From: Acanthornis magna
Taxonomy: Eukaryota > Chordata > Aves > Passeriformes > Acanthizidae
Reading direction: 5' to 3'
Length of the DNA: 64,000 nt
Assembly (NCBI GenBank): GCA_036785705.1
Contig: JAWUZG010000173.1
Location: 3,891,001-3,955,000 of the forward strand
Shown here: positions 47,001 through 60,305 of the stretch, in pieces
Numbering within the stretch: position 1 is the stretch's first letter
Layout: each line of letters opens with the position of its first letter
Program-made: the position numbers and the translations under genes
Notes under the pieces: model-generated
What the model saw: the letters and a program-made list of their open reading frames with translations, nothing else
Database searches by the model: none
Told to the model about the DNA's origin: nothing

Positions 47001-49142
47001 GAAGCAATTTCCAAGAGGGGTTTTTGTCTCTTTTTCTCACTTGACTTTTCAGGTGGGTATTTAAATAGTCAGAGACAGGAGGGATTATATCGTAGAGGTA
47101 ATTAATATCAATCAGTCATCAAAACTAGCTGCTTTCGTGAGGTCTAATTAATGAGGAGTCCAACAGCTTGGGGGATTATGCCACACAGAGGTGTTCTGGC
47201 CATGTCCTTGGCTCCATTCCCTGGAATATGGCTGGACTTTCACTCAGTTGAGAGATTTCTGAGGGAAATCACAGAACAGCCCATGGAAAGAAGCAGTACT
47301 CAGGGAAATTATGTCAGCCCCTGGTTTGCAGCTTGGAGCCCAGGAAGGACACAGGTTTTGGCTTTCCTTCTAGAGAGCATTCATCAGTAGCTGACAACTG
47401 TTGTACCATGGGTGGTGAAACTCTGTGTGATGTCTGAGTTTCCTGAAGGGCAATTTTTTCCATATTTCTTCAGAGCAAACCCATCAGATTGAGGCTGCTA
47501 TAAACGGAGAGGCTCAACTGCTCCCAGAGTCCTGATTTAAGTGCTGGTGGTGTTTAAACCAAGCAAAACAGGCATAATATCATGCTCAACCTGAGGCATA
47601 AAATTTAAGGTCAAAGAGAGTGACTGAGAGATTTGTCAAAGTGATCTGACTCAGTGGGTGGAGTCAGCACCACAGACACTCAAATTCTGCTTAAAAGCCA
47701 TTTTAAGCACTCAGGTTCCTCCTTTTCTTTCCCTACAATCTCAGCATTTAAATAAAGGCAATTTTTATCCTGCTTCCAGCACTGTTACATGTTTCTTTTG
47801 TGCACAATGTTTTAAACATTCTTTAATTATCATCACACATAATTGGAGAATACTATCAAAGCAATCAAACTGCAAACAAAGGGACTTAGAACAGTTACAG
47901 CTGTGTTCAGCTTTTCAGATCGAGATCATAATTACTTCAAGACACAGCATGCATCAGGCTCAGGTGCTGGCCACAGAAGTCAGTACTCACCCAGAGCAGA
48001 TATGGGGGGAAAAAAAAGGGAAAAAAAAAAAAAAAGAAAACAAAACCAAAACCCCAAAACCCAAAGCTGGTATACTCTAAATGAAGTTGGAGGAAGGAAG
48101 AGATGTGATATTTCATGAGATTCTTCCTACCCAAGCAAAACTAACAGCATTCCCAGGTTAGTAACCTGGAGCTCCTCCTTTCTACCATCTCATTCCAAAG
48201 ACTTGGAGTTCAGGCAACAGCAGGAAAAAAGGCAGCCTTAACCAATACCGAAGCGTAATTGATCTGATTCCTAATCACTGCTCCACGGGGACCGGCAGCG
48301 CTTTAAAACAAGATGTATTTAATCACAGTGTCCCACTGACATCAGTTCAAAGGCAGCTTCAGCTGCTCTCATCTTCAAGAGAAAACTTGCTTGCCCAGAC
48401 TTCAGTTAATCCTTACACTGTCCAATTTCTCAACATTTTCAACCTTGTACAGATTCTCTGCACAAAATCCTGTCACATCCACTTATTCTTCTCTGTTTGA
48501 GCACACAGGTCTTCAGCCAAAAAGGAAGTATGAAAACTCTTACCCAGACTCTTCCTGCCCTGTGATGCAAGCCAATGGTGTAGGTGCTTATTAACTTGTT
48601 TATTTGTCATAATCAAAACTAAAGATAAACCCCAGGGTTCAATCGCCTCAATTTTAGTCCATTACAGAGAGAGCCAACCTTCTGGATTATGCAAATCAAG
48701 TTCTTCCCTATTTTTCTTAAGAATTAATTATGATAAAACATTCCTTCAGCACATGCTTCAGTTTTCCTAAAACTGTAAGATTTGCTTTTTTAAACAGGAA
48801 AGTCTTCACTCTCCTAATATACTCTAGTGTTTTGGAAAAGTCACAGATTTCCTAATTCCCATTTGATGTTAAGTCATTTAAGTAATTTTATTTATACTTC
48901 TATACTTTAGAAGTACACCAAGCCTCTGAAAAGCATATAAAATATTCACTTGAGCTGGAATAGTTTTCAGTATGGAATTTCCTGTATTATATTTTAAATA
49001 TCAATTTTTTAAAAAGCCTTGGAATACAGCACTCATCAAAAGCAGATATGAGAATGGAACTTTCTTGGTGAACAAACCTGACCTCTATGTAAATAATTTC
49101 TTTCTCTTCTTAAGGCATATTTTCTTCTTCTAAGACAAACGC

Positions 49143-49145
<3 letters not shown>
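44061..49145. other. Long unique stretch, no gene recognised
   Basis: About 5 kb without recognised transposons. An A-rich tract (runs of A with CCAAAACCCC-like tail) lies at 48007-48063. The 47040-47165 interval has TAATTAAT and ATTAAT words in well-kept AT-rich sequence and could be a regulatory element. No frame above 140 codons and no protein similarity. Confidence 0.45.

Positions 49146-49189
<44 letters not shown>
49146..49189. repeat. Pure T44 homopolymer
   Basis: Forty-four consecutive T without interruption. On the minus strand this would be a poly-A tail, but the adjoining sequence at 49190-49400 shows no polyadenylation signal next to it and no recognisable gene. It may be a recent slippage product or an assembly length artefact. 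Confidence 0.98.
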
Positions 49190-49650
49190 CAGAGCATTTA
49201 CAGTGAAATGGATCACAGAGTGCACATTCATTGCACTTAGAGGATCAGCTATGCAAGGTCAGCTGTATCATGTCATGTCCTCAACTGTGACAAGTAACAA
49301 AAGTCAAAAGAAGAGTGAGACTGCGTTGGTAAGAATACATGAATTTTTCTGTTTATTGTTTCAGTTTCCAAAGACTTGTGCATTCGGGCAATTCAGGATT
49401 TGTGGGTAATACTGTACTTAACTGACCTTGATAAATGTTTCTTCTATGGATTTATCTAATTGCTATTTAGCATCCACAAAACACTATGATAAAGGGCTCC
49501 ATAATTCACTTATGCACTGTATAAAAAGCCCTTTATTTTGTTTCCAACCTTTGTCTTGATAATTTTCTTTTGATACCATCTGCTCACTAAGAAAGAGAAA
49601 AATACAGTAATTTCTTCTTCACTGCTTTTTTTCCCTTACGACTCGTTTTT
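49190..49650. other. Unique sequence
   Basis: No recognised feature between the T44 run and the next CR1. A 68-codon plus frame at 49203-49409 is not supported as a gene. Confidence 0.4.
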
Positions 49651-50030
49651 CACAGAATAGCTTAGGATAGAAGGACCCTCTCTAGACCACCTGGTCCAAC
49701 CCTTCAGGGCCACTTGGAGCAGATGCTGTCCAGTTGGGTTTCCTGCATCTCCACTGATGGAGATCTCAACACTTCTCTGGGCAACCTGTCCCCTAGTTTG
49801 AGCACCTCCAGCTTCTTGTCCACTGGGCACTACGGAGAGCAGTCTGACCCTGCTCTTCATTCCTTCCCACTGGCTGCTTACACACATGGGTAAGGCACCC
49901 CTGAGCCTTCTCTCCCCCAGGATGAGCAGCCCCAGCTCTCTCAGCCTCTCCTTACATAAAGTGTCTTGCTCAGCAAATTTTATCTTTCTTGTACCAGGCA
50001 GCCCAGAACTGGACAAGGCACTGCAGATTT
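49651..50030 (-). mobile_element. CR1 LINE 3' fragment, diverged
   Basis: The plus strand begins 'cacagaatagcttaggatag' and includes 'gaccacctggtccaaccctt', 'cttctctgggcaacctgtcc' and 'gcagccccagctctctcagc'. Mid-portions are diverged. It lies about 500 bp from an oppositely oriented CR1, so the pair is arranged with 5' ends facing each other. Confidence 0.88.
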
Positions 50031-50525
50031 TAAAGAACTCTGTCACATCCTTCTTCATTCATTACTTTCCTAGACTGAAGTTTCCTGGTCCAGCTATTGG
50101 TCCTGTGTTAGGAGGCATTTTCTTTTCTTGCTTATGCTTTTTACTCATCTTCCTGCTCTCTAGGCCCAACCCATTTTGGAATCCATTTTGGAATGGGACA
50201 ACCATAGCTTTGCTTGCATTCAGTGTGGGGATGCACATTCAGACATGCAGCAGCACGAGAATGTTTTCTGTACGTTCTCTAATTCTAACCTGTCCTAATG
50301 TTCAACTGCTCCCTGACTGCTATTGAGCATGAAAAAATGTTTCCCTAAAAATATTCTGTGTATTAGTACTCTGAAGTCTCTTTCTCGAATAAGCATTTTA
50401 ACAGTTGGTGCTGTGTAATGCCAGATTTTCCCTATGGTGGTGGTGGTGGTGGTGGTCCACCAGGCAGATTTTCAAAATTTACGGAGTTTTGAAAAACTAT
50501 GAAAAACTATGTACCCTTAAGAAAG
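50031..50525. other. Unique sequence with (GGT)n
   Basis: A (TGG)7-type microsatellite lies at 50434-50456. A short direct repeat, 'ccattttggaat', occurs twice at about 50170-50195. Nothing else is recognised. Confidence 0.5.
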
Positions 50526-50824
50526 ACGGGGACAGACTTTTTAGTGGACTTCCAGAAAGAGGGAAAGGGCTAATGCTTTTAAGCTAAAAGAAGGTCAATG
50601 TAGATTACATATTAGGAACATATTTTTTACAGTGGGAGTGGTGAGGCCCTGGCACAGGTCAACCAGAGAAGCTGTGGCTGCCCCATCCCTGGGACTGTCC
50701 CAGGCCAGGCTGGATGGGGCTCTGAGCAACCTGGTCTGGTAGAAGGTGTCCCTGCCCATGGCAGGGGGTTTGGAACCGGATGGTCTGTGAAGGTCCATTT
50801 AAACACAAATTCCATCATTTTGTT
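50526..50824 (+). mobile_element. CR1 LINE 3' fragment
   Basis: It contains 'gggctaatgcttttaagc', 'aggaacatattttttacagtg', 'ggtgaggccctggcacagg', 'ctgccccatccctgggactg' and 'ctgcccatggcagggggtt', ending 'tccatcattttgttac'. Coding remnants are too short to matter. Confidence 0.92.
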
Positions 50825-52273
50825 ACAGATAAACCTTGGATAGCTGTTTTTGCAATCCAACACATGACTTCATGGTGTGGGGTCAGATAGTGACAGGAAC
50901 GCATTATCATCCCCTCATCAATAACATTTTTCGATTCAAGTTTTGGACAACACATTTCTTTCCAGCTCTATCTTGTGTAATATTAGGGTTTCTGAATATA
51001 TTACTTGTTTTGTTCTCCAGCAGAAGTCATTTGGCACAGCAAGCTTAAATGATTTTACTGGGTGCTTACACAGTTTGGTTTAAAACCAACAGTTGACACG
51101 TCTTCTCAATGTGAATTAGAAAACAAAACCTTAATTTCTTTTTTGGCGGTATTTTCAGGATGACCAAAGTTAAAATGTGTGAGTACACATTTTCTTCCCA
51201 GGCTTTTACGTAACTATCCACTGTCCCTTCCCATTTTACAGTTAATTTAACCATTAAAACCTAGTTATGTTATTTACAAATGCCTTGTCATTTGGCCTTG
51301 GATTGCTGGTTTTTTCCCTAATTTTTTATAGTACAGGAACGCTCAATGATTCCAGACCTTTGCTAATAATCACTATGCAAATGTAATGATATGATCCTTG
51401 CTCAGAAGAGCTTGCAGATTTAAAAGGTCAAGAGAAGACAACACGGATGGATGCAACAGATGAAATAAGAATCACTTGGATACCTGATACCTGATGCCAG
51501 GTATACCGGATTTAAAGGACACTGGCAAAACTCTTCCAACATGTGAAATGGAAAACAGCTGGCATGATACCCATGGAGCACTGGGATGAAATCTGTCCTT
51601 TATTGTGCCAGCAGGAATTCATTGTAATTATTTCAAATTCAAGTAAACTTCATTTCTTCAATTATTTAAGTAAGTATTAATAAAAAAAAAGAATCCTCCT
51701 TCTCACCCTCAATCATTCTGGATTTTATACAATTAAAGAAAATATGAGGGAAATAATGAATAAAATCCTCAAGAGACATTTGAAAACTGCAGTATGAGTA
51801 GAAATTCATGTTTAACTTCACATAATTCATGCAAATCTCTACCTTGGAAAAGTTAATAATTTATACCTTGCCTGGCATCTTTCCACTACCAGGAACTGAA
51901 CACATTTGCTATTTTAAGCTTCACAAAATACCTGAAAGCAGGTAAATAAGAGAGATCAGAGAAAGCACATCTGAAGCCTAGCTATCATGGCAACGGGAGG
52001 CTACGTGAAGATTCAGAGCCCAAGCTGGGCATAACAGAACAGCTACTTGATTTCCTGGGGCCATGTAATTATCTCCTCCGTGATTTACGCTTGGTTGATA
52101 TGCCTAGTTGTGTGAAATACACTTCTCTGCTCCAGCTTGAGAAGCAGGCATTTCTAGAATGTGGTGCTCTCTGCTGCAACATCATCCACTAATAAATTTA
52201 GGGAAAAGCAGTCTCTCTTCTTGGGACACCACCATCTCCTATGGTTCTGAGGGGAGACTGCTTATTATAGCAA
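50825..52273. other. Unique AT-rich sequence, no gene recognised
   Basis: No repeat or coding similarity. A short tandem 'acctgatacctgatg' occurs near 51483-51497. Confidence 0.45.
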
Positions 52274-52391
52274 TCGCAGAATTACAGAATGGTTTGGGTT
52301 GGAAGGAGCCTTAAAGATCATCTCATTCCAACTCCCTGCCATGGGCAGGGACATCTTTCACTAGCCCAGGTTGCTCCAAGCCCCATCCATG
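52274..52391 (-). mobile_element. CR1 LINE 3' end
   Basis: About 118 bp that are close to the CR1 3' consensus: 'attacagaatggtttgggttg', 'agccttaaagatcatctca', 'ctgccatgggcagggacatc', 'aggttgctccaagccccatcc'. The good match suggests one of the younger copies here. Confidence 0.94.
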
Positions 52392-55300
52392 GGCATTTCA
52401 GTGTGGGAAAATATCCCAGTACTCAGTGATAGGGCTTGTACTCCTTATACTTTACTGCATGCAAAAGTCTCAACTTCTGGTGAAGTGGGCTCAAGAAAAC
52501 AAAGATCTTTTCAGGGTAACAAGCTGGAAGAAAATGTGATTGGATGAACCCTTTCCCTGAACACTCCTGTACCTATGACTTCTCTTGGAAAACAAGTGTG
52601 TAACTATAGAGTCAAAGCCCAAACGTGAGTAAGATGCACACTTAATCCACACCTCACGGTGAATTCCACTGCTTACAGTCTCTGACACAGCTGTGGATTC
52701 CTCTCAGGGATGTAAATGACTCAGTGCCTTGAACCTCTCTGACAACTAGGAGGACCCAACTCCCTTAAAACTGTCCAAACTTCCCACGGCTGGGACATCC
52801 AGATAGGGATGCCCTCTGTTTCATCTTTGCAAGGAACATGCCAGTACTCGAAAACAGAACTGCCATACATGTATTTCAGCTTCACAGAAAATACCTGCAT
52901 CAAGTTCCCAGTGTGGTCCATGGAAGTCTGTTCATTAGAGTCAGTGGGATTTAGTAATTTCATAGACAGCTCATACTAAAGCAGGCGTGTGGCCCTTGAT
53001 CCAATTTTCCTAAGATGAAGCACAAAATGGCATTTGAAATGGCCTGAGGTAGCCAAGACGGCCACGGCAGGGTGACAAAGACAATACAGAAAATGTAGGT
53101 AATCCATGCTCCGGCAGAGGAATAGGTAGGGACCGGGAGGGATATCGGTTAAATCCAGGACCTACCTTTCTAAAGGAAGAAACTTCCTTTAGACATCCCA
53201 ATCTGTGATCCAATGATAAAGCTAAGGTTGGTGATCCTTACATGCTTGCCTGGCAAGGCGAATGGGAAGGAAGAGATTCTTGAGTAGCTATCCAATGGCA
53301 GGGAAGAACTGAACAGGATCTGTAGCTCTTGAAATGCACAGGTCTAGGACATGCATGCAGCTGGCAGCTTTAATCTAGGATAATTAAAATAGGGGTAATT
53401 GCCCCAAATCTGTGCCAATGCGACAGCACCTGCAATGGTCCCATATTCCTTCTTTATGTTCCTGTATTACAGTTCATTGTGCAAACTGAACTCAAGTATT
53501 AACCGGTGCCTGCACCTTCAGAGAGAGTCTAATCCAAGACTGACACTGCAGCCACAATCCCAGGACAGCTGGTGACCATCACAGCTGTGCCTGCCTTTGC
53601 ACCAACACCAGGGCTGAAAAATAGCAATAGCTACAACAGAACTCAGTATGCAAAAAATTGAGTAACAAATCCAAAAACTTTTATGACTGAACAGAAGGCT
53701 CAGTACTATTGAGGAACATTGGTAGGTACATGGCCAAGAATACAAACATGGGCAACCAAATAATGAAACAGTGGAAAAGCATATGCTTAGAGATCTAAGA
53801 CAGAGCTGTAGGCATCCTGATTTCTGATGATTTCCAAGTTTTAAATGAGTTGTTCTCGCTTATATATCTCAAAATGTAAACAAGAAAATAATCCCTGGGA
53901 CTTGCAATTCTCAGTTGATCTTGTACAGCCCCATTTGCATTCTATGTGGTGATAAACTAGAAAAAAAAATGTACAGCTTTTAGCAGCTGGATGTCTTCAT
54001 TGAATGAAAATAATTTATCTATTACAACGTATTAAATCAGGATCAGGTACACACCAAGCTGGAGGACACGGATGCAGGAAACATGAATCCTCATAAAGAG
54101 GCCTGACAATATGTCTTGTGGCTATTGCTTGCTTAAGCTGAAAAACTGCTGTATTTCAGTTCAGTTTTATTTGTGCACGTACAGAACTGTAAGATTAATT
54201 AATGAAAGCACAGAAACATTTTCATTTTCCATACTTTTACTAGAGCTTTTTGAGACAGAAGAATAGAGAGAACTGCCAGAACACTGAGAGGAACAGGGGT
54301 TCCAGCAAATACATTTCTTCAGGCACCTTTGTGCTCTAAGGTATGGAACAGACACAAGCCAACGAACCAAGTCTGAATGTAAAGTGCAATCGAAACACTC
54401 TGCCATTTGGCAAGTTATAATGGCACTTCCCAGATCCATCTCAAATTAAAGCCCCAAGCTATGGTACTTCTTGTGTGAGACAAGTTAAAAATGGGTTCTG
54501 CACCACTGAGTTTACAGAGCTGGGAGGGAAATGGAAGTTCAAGAAGCAAAAAATCATCAAGGCCAATGGACAACATGCCATGATTGTAGCACAGAGACTC
54601 TCAGTTCTTGTTTCAAAAGTAGCATCTGTCAAGTTAGAAGCAGAACAGGAGCTGAGACCTGTCATCTCCTCGTTTGCAGAGTAAGATGTCACACAGCACC
54701 TTGTTACTGGCATGCTGCAACTTGGAAAAGATAAATGCAATATGGCCCAATATTCTTGAAAAGATACCACCTACAGGTTTTAGTAAATTTTGTGGATTAA
54801 CTACACAAAATATCTCTGAAATATACAACCACATTTTTTCCCATATTCGGGATTTCAACAAGTACAGGTCTAACAGGTCTCTGTAGCCAGGTCTCTGGCA
54901 TGCAATTTGCTTTTAAGAAACCTTATTCACTATCCCAAGGTTTGCTGCTGTGCTTTCCCCTGGAAAAGCAGAACCTGACCAGAAACCTCATCTGAATCAC
55001 TTGTGTAAAGAAAAAGCTTCCTGCCATGCCAGCACTGTCCTCATCCCTGAGGTCAGTGAATGACTCAGACAACCATCACTGCATCAACCATCTCCCCTTC
55101 ACCTCCCTCGGGTCAGAAAACTCGGTCTCTGATTTTGTCACTGCAGCATCAGGAAAGTTATCTGCATAAGAATGGCTCCCAGCAGGGATAGACAAAGGGA
55201 GAAAAATTCCAAGTTTAAGCTGAAATGGAAGCTGCCTACTTCAGGGAATAGACACTGCTACTAGACCAGCTGTGCTTTCATCAAAAATCTCACTTGTATG

Positions 55301-58300
55301 TCAGTTAATGAAAATACAGCATTAGAAAAATGACAAGACAGCTGAATGCACTGCACAAGTACAACTGACATCACCAGATATGGGGAAAAAAACAATCCAG
55401 TATTTACAGGAAATTTAAAAAAAAAAGCTTTGTCCCTGCCCTGAGGACACAGTGTCCCATCACAAGATGTTATGCCACCATGTAGGCAAGATGCACAGTG
55501 GCATTTCTCTCTATACATGCACCCAGGCATGGAACTTAGGTTACCCCACCTAAAGCTCAAACGGAAGTTTGTGGATTGTTAAAAGCAGAGATTCCACCTA
55601 ATTACTTCCTATCTTCTCAGCTAGAAAACTGTTTATATATGTCTGTGCAAGAAAATAAACTTATTTTAAAAACTTATTTTTAAAAATTTTTCTTTTGTAA
55701 TGTGATTTTTTTTAGTCAGTAACCAGTGAGAGATGCTACATTAGACATGAGAGAGAACAGCCTTTGGTTACAATTAACTTTATATTCTGACCAGTGAAAG
55801 AAGACACACCTAAAACAGCACTGTGGCATATTATTGCCCCACTTTATAGGTGAACTAGAGACAATGCAGTTTGCTTGGAACTGCAGGATGTGCATCTGTA
55901 CGATCTACCTGTTACATATTCCAATCAACATCTAAGCACCCTCCAAGACAAGAAAAGTGGAAATATCTGTCACTGTGAAGACTAGGACCACTGTGAAGCT
56001 GGATCAAGGTGAATTGCTTGACCACGGAAGAAAGGATTCCAGAGCTACCAGGAGTGCCCACGCTGGTTCAGCCACACCTTCAACATCACTTTTCCTGCAC
56101 TGCAGGTTAAGAACATTGACTCTTGTAAACTGCCACTTTCTGATCCCTCACCACTGATGAAGAGGGTGGGGAAAAATTTAGGACATTCTTCTATCAACAG
56201 AAGTAATTCAAAGCAGTTCTGTTAAATTTTGTCAAGCTTCTAATTGCAGAGAGGTTTTATTTGGAATTTAAGTACCTCCCTGGGGTGTAGCTTAACTCCC
56301 TTTGGAAAGGACTGTCCCACACAAAGTTTAAGTGATTAATGTGTGTATATGAGTTATGAACTCTTTCCCAAGCAGTATTCTTGCTGTTTCAGGTTTGAAT
56401 CCAGACAGGTGAACCACTTCACTGTTAATGCCCAGGAAGGAACTGGGGTTAGGCATTTTATCCTCCAAAATGAAAATTCCTTTCCCCCTGGCAGGGTCTA
56501 ATTTAAATCACGGAGGACACTAAAATCACACTTCAAGTAGCCTTGCTATTACAAAGAATCATCACATCAGCTGCAGAGGTTTCAAAAATCTATTTTAACA
56601 CAATTCACCTGCAATCCGTTTCCAATGACTCCCTTAAGACTCCTTAAATGTAGGCGCTTCAGATACTTCATAATAACCACAGTATTTTACCATCTGCTGA
56701 TGATACCAGGTCTTGTGAGTAAAACTTCTCCTTACTACAAAGGCAGGCCATTTACACTACCTCTTTTTCTGCTATCTCCACTCTGCAAGGAGATGTTAAG
56801 ATTCCCATTCACTGTTCCTCCTTCCCTTTTCCAAAGTCATTATTCCTATAAAGCCTTGCAAAAAGCACTTTTTATTTTAAATTACACACAAGAACAACAA
56901 AACCAGGTAACTCTCTATAAGAACTGGGACATTTCTTGCCAAAAGGATAGAGGCCTTTTGTATTAAAAGCACAGAGCACACAGAGCTCCTTCTCACTCCC
57001 CTACCCTGCCTTCCCCAAAAATACTACTGTGGCAATTATTGCTTCTTCGCCCCCAAAAGAAAAGCCTACTGTGGCACTTTCTGCTCCTGCCGTAACGGCA
57101 GTTGAAAACAACTAATGAGTTTACAGTAGGGAAGGAAAAATGAAATTATTCCATTTGTTTCTCCCACCCTCAATCCCAAAGAAACACTAGAGATTCTGTA
57201 AGAAAACAGAATCAGGATGAGACTAAGATGAATGTTGAAAGGCAAATAAAGCACCCACAAGGTAGCTTTATTGTACTTTTTATCTCTAGTTACATAAAAC
57301 ACAACTGCTGGGCAAAACAAGCCCATGGCAAAATTACTGACTGTCCTATTTCTTTTGCTCTGTAATGCTTCCTGGAGAGACTTAACAGGGTGATTCTTGA
57401 CAAGTCACTCTGTGACACAACTGGTACAGCCTGGTTTCCTACCACACATTGCACCATGCTCTGGTACATGTGATGGAGCTCCCTGCCACACTGTGTGTGT
57501 TTTTACCCCCTGCATATGCACTCCCACAAATAGAAGTGCAGGGTAAAACTCCTGTCTGAAATTCCTGTGGGGATCTTTACCTGACTGGGGTTCTACCTTT
57601 GTGAAACATACAAGGATTTCACCTTTAAGAATTGTACTCTTAAAGACAGAATTTTCAGTAGCTATTCAAGGGACTCAGAATTTATTAGAGACAACAAACA
57701 CACAATACACTCACGGTATTATACAGTGATATTAAACCATGATAGATAACCTATTACATTGATAACCTATTATATGAACTCCAGTAAGTCAAAACTTTAG
57801 ACTAACATACCAAAAAGAGAAAACCTTTCATTTAAAACAAAGGAACTTATTCCCCCTCAGCACCCCATCTTGTTTTTTTCTTCTTTTCAATTGTCAGTTT
57901 TACTTTAAACAAATGATGCCACATGAAGAGCCATCTGATTATACAAAGTCAGAACTTTGTATAAGATTACTAAAAAAAAATAAACTTATTGATGTTTTTC
58001 AATTTTCAACAATACCTGATATTTAGAAGACACAGCTTAAAATATAAATTTACTTACAGCTAGTATGTGGTAGCAGCCTCAGTGCTGTCCTGTTCTTCAT
58101 TCTCTAAAGGTTCCTAAGAGCTAGGAATATGCACATCAGCCTAAAAAAGCCACTAGCTGGATGAGAGACATATCCAGTTAGTTTGTCAGTGCTCACCATT
58201 TTACAAAATTCTTTGGAAAATACACTGAAAATATAGGCAGGGTCACTCAACATGCAGAAACACATATGAACACACTATTTTCCCCTGATTCAGCCAAACT

Positions 58301-59574
58301 TTTCTGTTTCTGTAGTTGATGTTCTCCATTTAAAAAGTGAAAAGTGAACTACACTGAAGTCAAGCTCTTCCTAAGCTTTGCCTACTGTAATCACATTCCA
58401 CTTGGGTCCACATGCTGACATTTATGACTTAAGAGTACAGTTTTAATAGGCTATTGCATAGTCCAGCATATGAACAGGTTAATTTTAAAACACAAGACAT
58501 AGTGAATAATCATGCATTAATTCATAAAGTGTTTAAAAAGGCTAGTATTTAACAGTTTATAAACATCTCCACAAAGTGAAATGTGCTGTAGGATTGAACT
58601 GATGATGTCTTTTGGGTTTTAATAAGGAGACAACCTTGGCTTGTCTGGTCAACTGGTGCACAGTGGGTCATGCCCATATCCTTCATAATTAGACTTGAGC
58701 AGGAGGAACAGGAAGTTTTCTTCAAAAGAAACAGAGGAAAAATTCTACAATATATACAGTAGAAAGGGCTGGGGGTCATAGACAAAAGCTCAAGTCAAAT
58801 AAAGCATGGCTGCTTCATAAAGATCAAAATTTGTCTGAGCACAGTGGATGCACATTCAAAACATATTTAAAAAAGGAAAAGGACAATTTTTTTCTGCAGA
58901 ATTGTCTCTGAATGTCTGAGAAGTCCAGGCTCTCAGAATTATACTTGGACGACACCACAAAGTATTGTATGAAGAACAAGCTCAAGGAAAACAGAGACAG
59001 CAGAGTAATATGTAAGTCTGACAGAAAAGAAAGAAAAACAAACCACAAGAAAACAGTAATTACTATTTCTCCAAGGAAGAGGGAGCTAAAAATAAGAGGG
59101 GAACTACTGTGGCTCCTCTGTGGCACTGTGTGCTCCCAGCTCACATGTGCACTAAATAACAAGGGTAATACAGTTCTTAAGTCACACATACAGGGGGAAA
59201 AAGGGACAAAAGCACAAAGCAAGATTGACTCACAAATACCAGTCAGATTCACATTCAAATCAGGCCCTCTTATCTTAATAATTGGGAAGGATTTCTTCCT
59301 GACTTAAAATGTTATTTTAAAAAACACAGGAGTAGTAGAGCACTCTTTGAAGACAGCCACACATTTATGAAGAGCTAATTACATTGTTGATCATACAAAC
59401 CAGATTCATTATGAACTCAACATGTGGCACAAGTCATTTCATGAGTGGCCTTATTCCAGCGTCAAGTGAACTGAGAAGTGAAAATCCTTGCAAAAAGCCA
59501 ATAGTTATAAACATAATCCTCTGGTGTGCCATGTCTCAGCAGGTAAGATTAAAAGACAAAACAGAACACCTCAA
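52392..59574. other. Long repeat-poor stretch, no gene confirmed
   Basis: About 7 kb without recognised CR1 or LTR. The plus frame 54475-54684 and the opposite frames 54459-54770 overlap, and neither has a known domain. The plus frame 58912-59307 (131 codons, Lys/Arg/Thr-rich) overlaps a minus frame of 144 codons. Coding cannot be supported. The lack of transposons over this length, compared with the first 50 kb, may mean constraint or simply older sequence. Confidence 0.4.
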
Positions 59575-60298
59575 GAATGCAACACCAAAGGTTTTATTAG
59601 AGTGAAGAATATATAATCACTGTACAGAAAACATTTAAAGCGTGAAATACTGAACTGCTCACTGTGCATTCCCGTTGCAGAGCCTGTTAGTGATCATTTA
59701 ATTGGCTGCCTACAGCTGGGGTAACTTATCAGCACTTAAAAACACTTTTGTAAGCAGGCAAGAAATGATTGTCCGTTCTAAACGATAACATTGCCCAAGG
59801 CAGGAAATAAAGGATCATATGAATTACATTTAAAACTTACTCAAGGAACAAAGTGGGTGGGGAGGAATGAGTGGGGATTGCCATATTTTTGTGAGGGTTT
59901 TTTCTGCACCGAGGAACCATAGCCTCCCTGCTTTAGCTTTGTATCTACTTCTGTTTTAACATAAGAAAATATATTAACACATACAAGAATTCACCATTAA
60001 ATCCAACCTCTTCCAGTTATCTTTGGCTTGAGAGGAAGTTGCTTACTTCAACCTTTGAGGCCCCCAAGGATGATACAAACAATTATCTTCCTTTAAAAAA
60101 CGGTTGGTTTTAAACCTTTAATGAACAGACTCAAAAATCTTCTCTACCTTCTGAGTTCTCAGCTCTTCACACTACCAAATCGGCAGCTTTTGCCTTCCAA
60201 AATGGCTTGGTGAAGTCCACAAGGGCTTGAGAAAGTCTCTATCTTGAGCATTTGCTTGTTTCCACCACGAACAGGCAAAAAGCTTATTTTCTCCAATA
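59575..60298 (-). other. Candidate terminal exon and 3' UTR of a minus-strand transcript
   Basis: On the minus strand a strong acceptor-like sequence ends at 60300-60299: about 20 bp of T/C-rich sequence ('tgtttttgtcttgtcttttag'-like). After it, one frame stays open 41 codons to a stop at 60174-60172, and another stays open about 45 codons to a stop at 60161-60159. Further on, a minus-strand AATAAA lies at 59598-59593. It is followed by a G/T-rich stretch (59580-59540 read in reverse), as at real polyadenylation sites. Neither peptide resembles a family known to me, so this may be the last exon of a protein gene whose other exons lie at higher coordinates, a lncRNA exon, or chance. Confidence 0.22.
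59593..59598 (-). promoter_or_regulatory. Possible polyadenylation signal
   Basis: Minus-strand AATAAA with a G/T-rich downstream region containing 'ttggtgttgc' and 'aggtgttctgttttgtc'. The two elements together are more telling than the hexamer alone. Confidence 0.3.
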
Positions 60299-60305
60299 CT
60301 AAAAG

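Noticed and set aside
49146..49409. Processed retrocopy in minus sense ending in the T44 run
   Set aside because: No AATAAA next to the tail, no recognisable gene body and no visible target-site duplication.
54459..54770. Overlapping plus (54475-54684) and minus (54459-54770) open frames as a gene or pseudogene
   Set aside because: The plus frame looks slightly protein-like but is short, lacks splice signals that I could confirm, and matches no family known to me.
56385..56410. 'ggtttgaatccagac', resembling a tRNA B box
   Set aside because: No matching A box or cloverleaf stems in the surrounding 90 bp.
58912..59307. 131-codon Lys/Arg-rich plus frame
   Set aside because: A 144-codon frame overlaps it on the other strand; no motif and no family.
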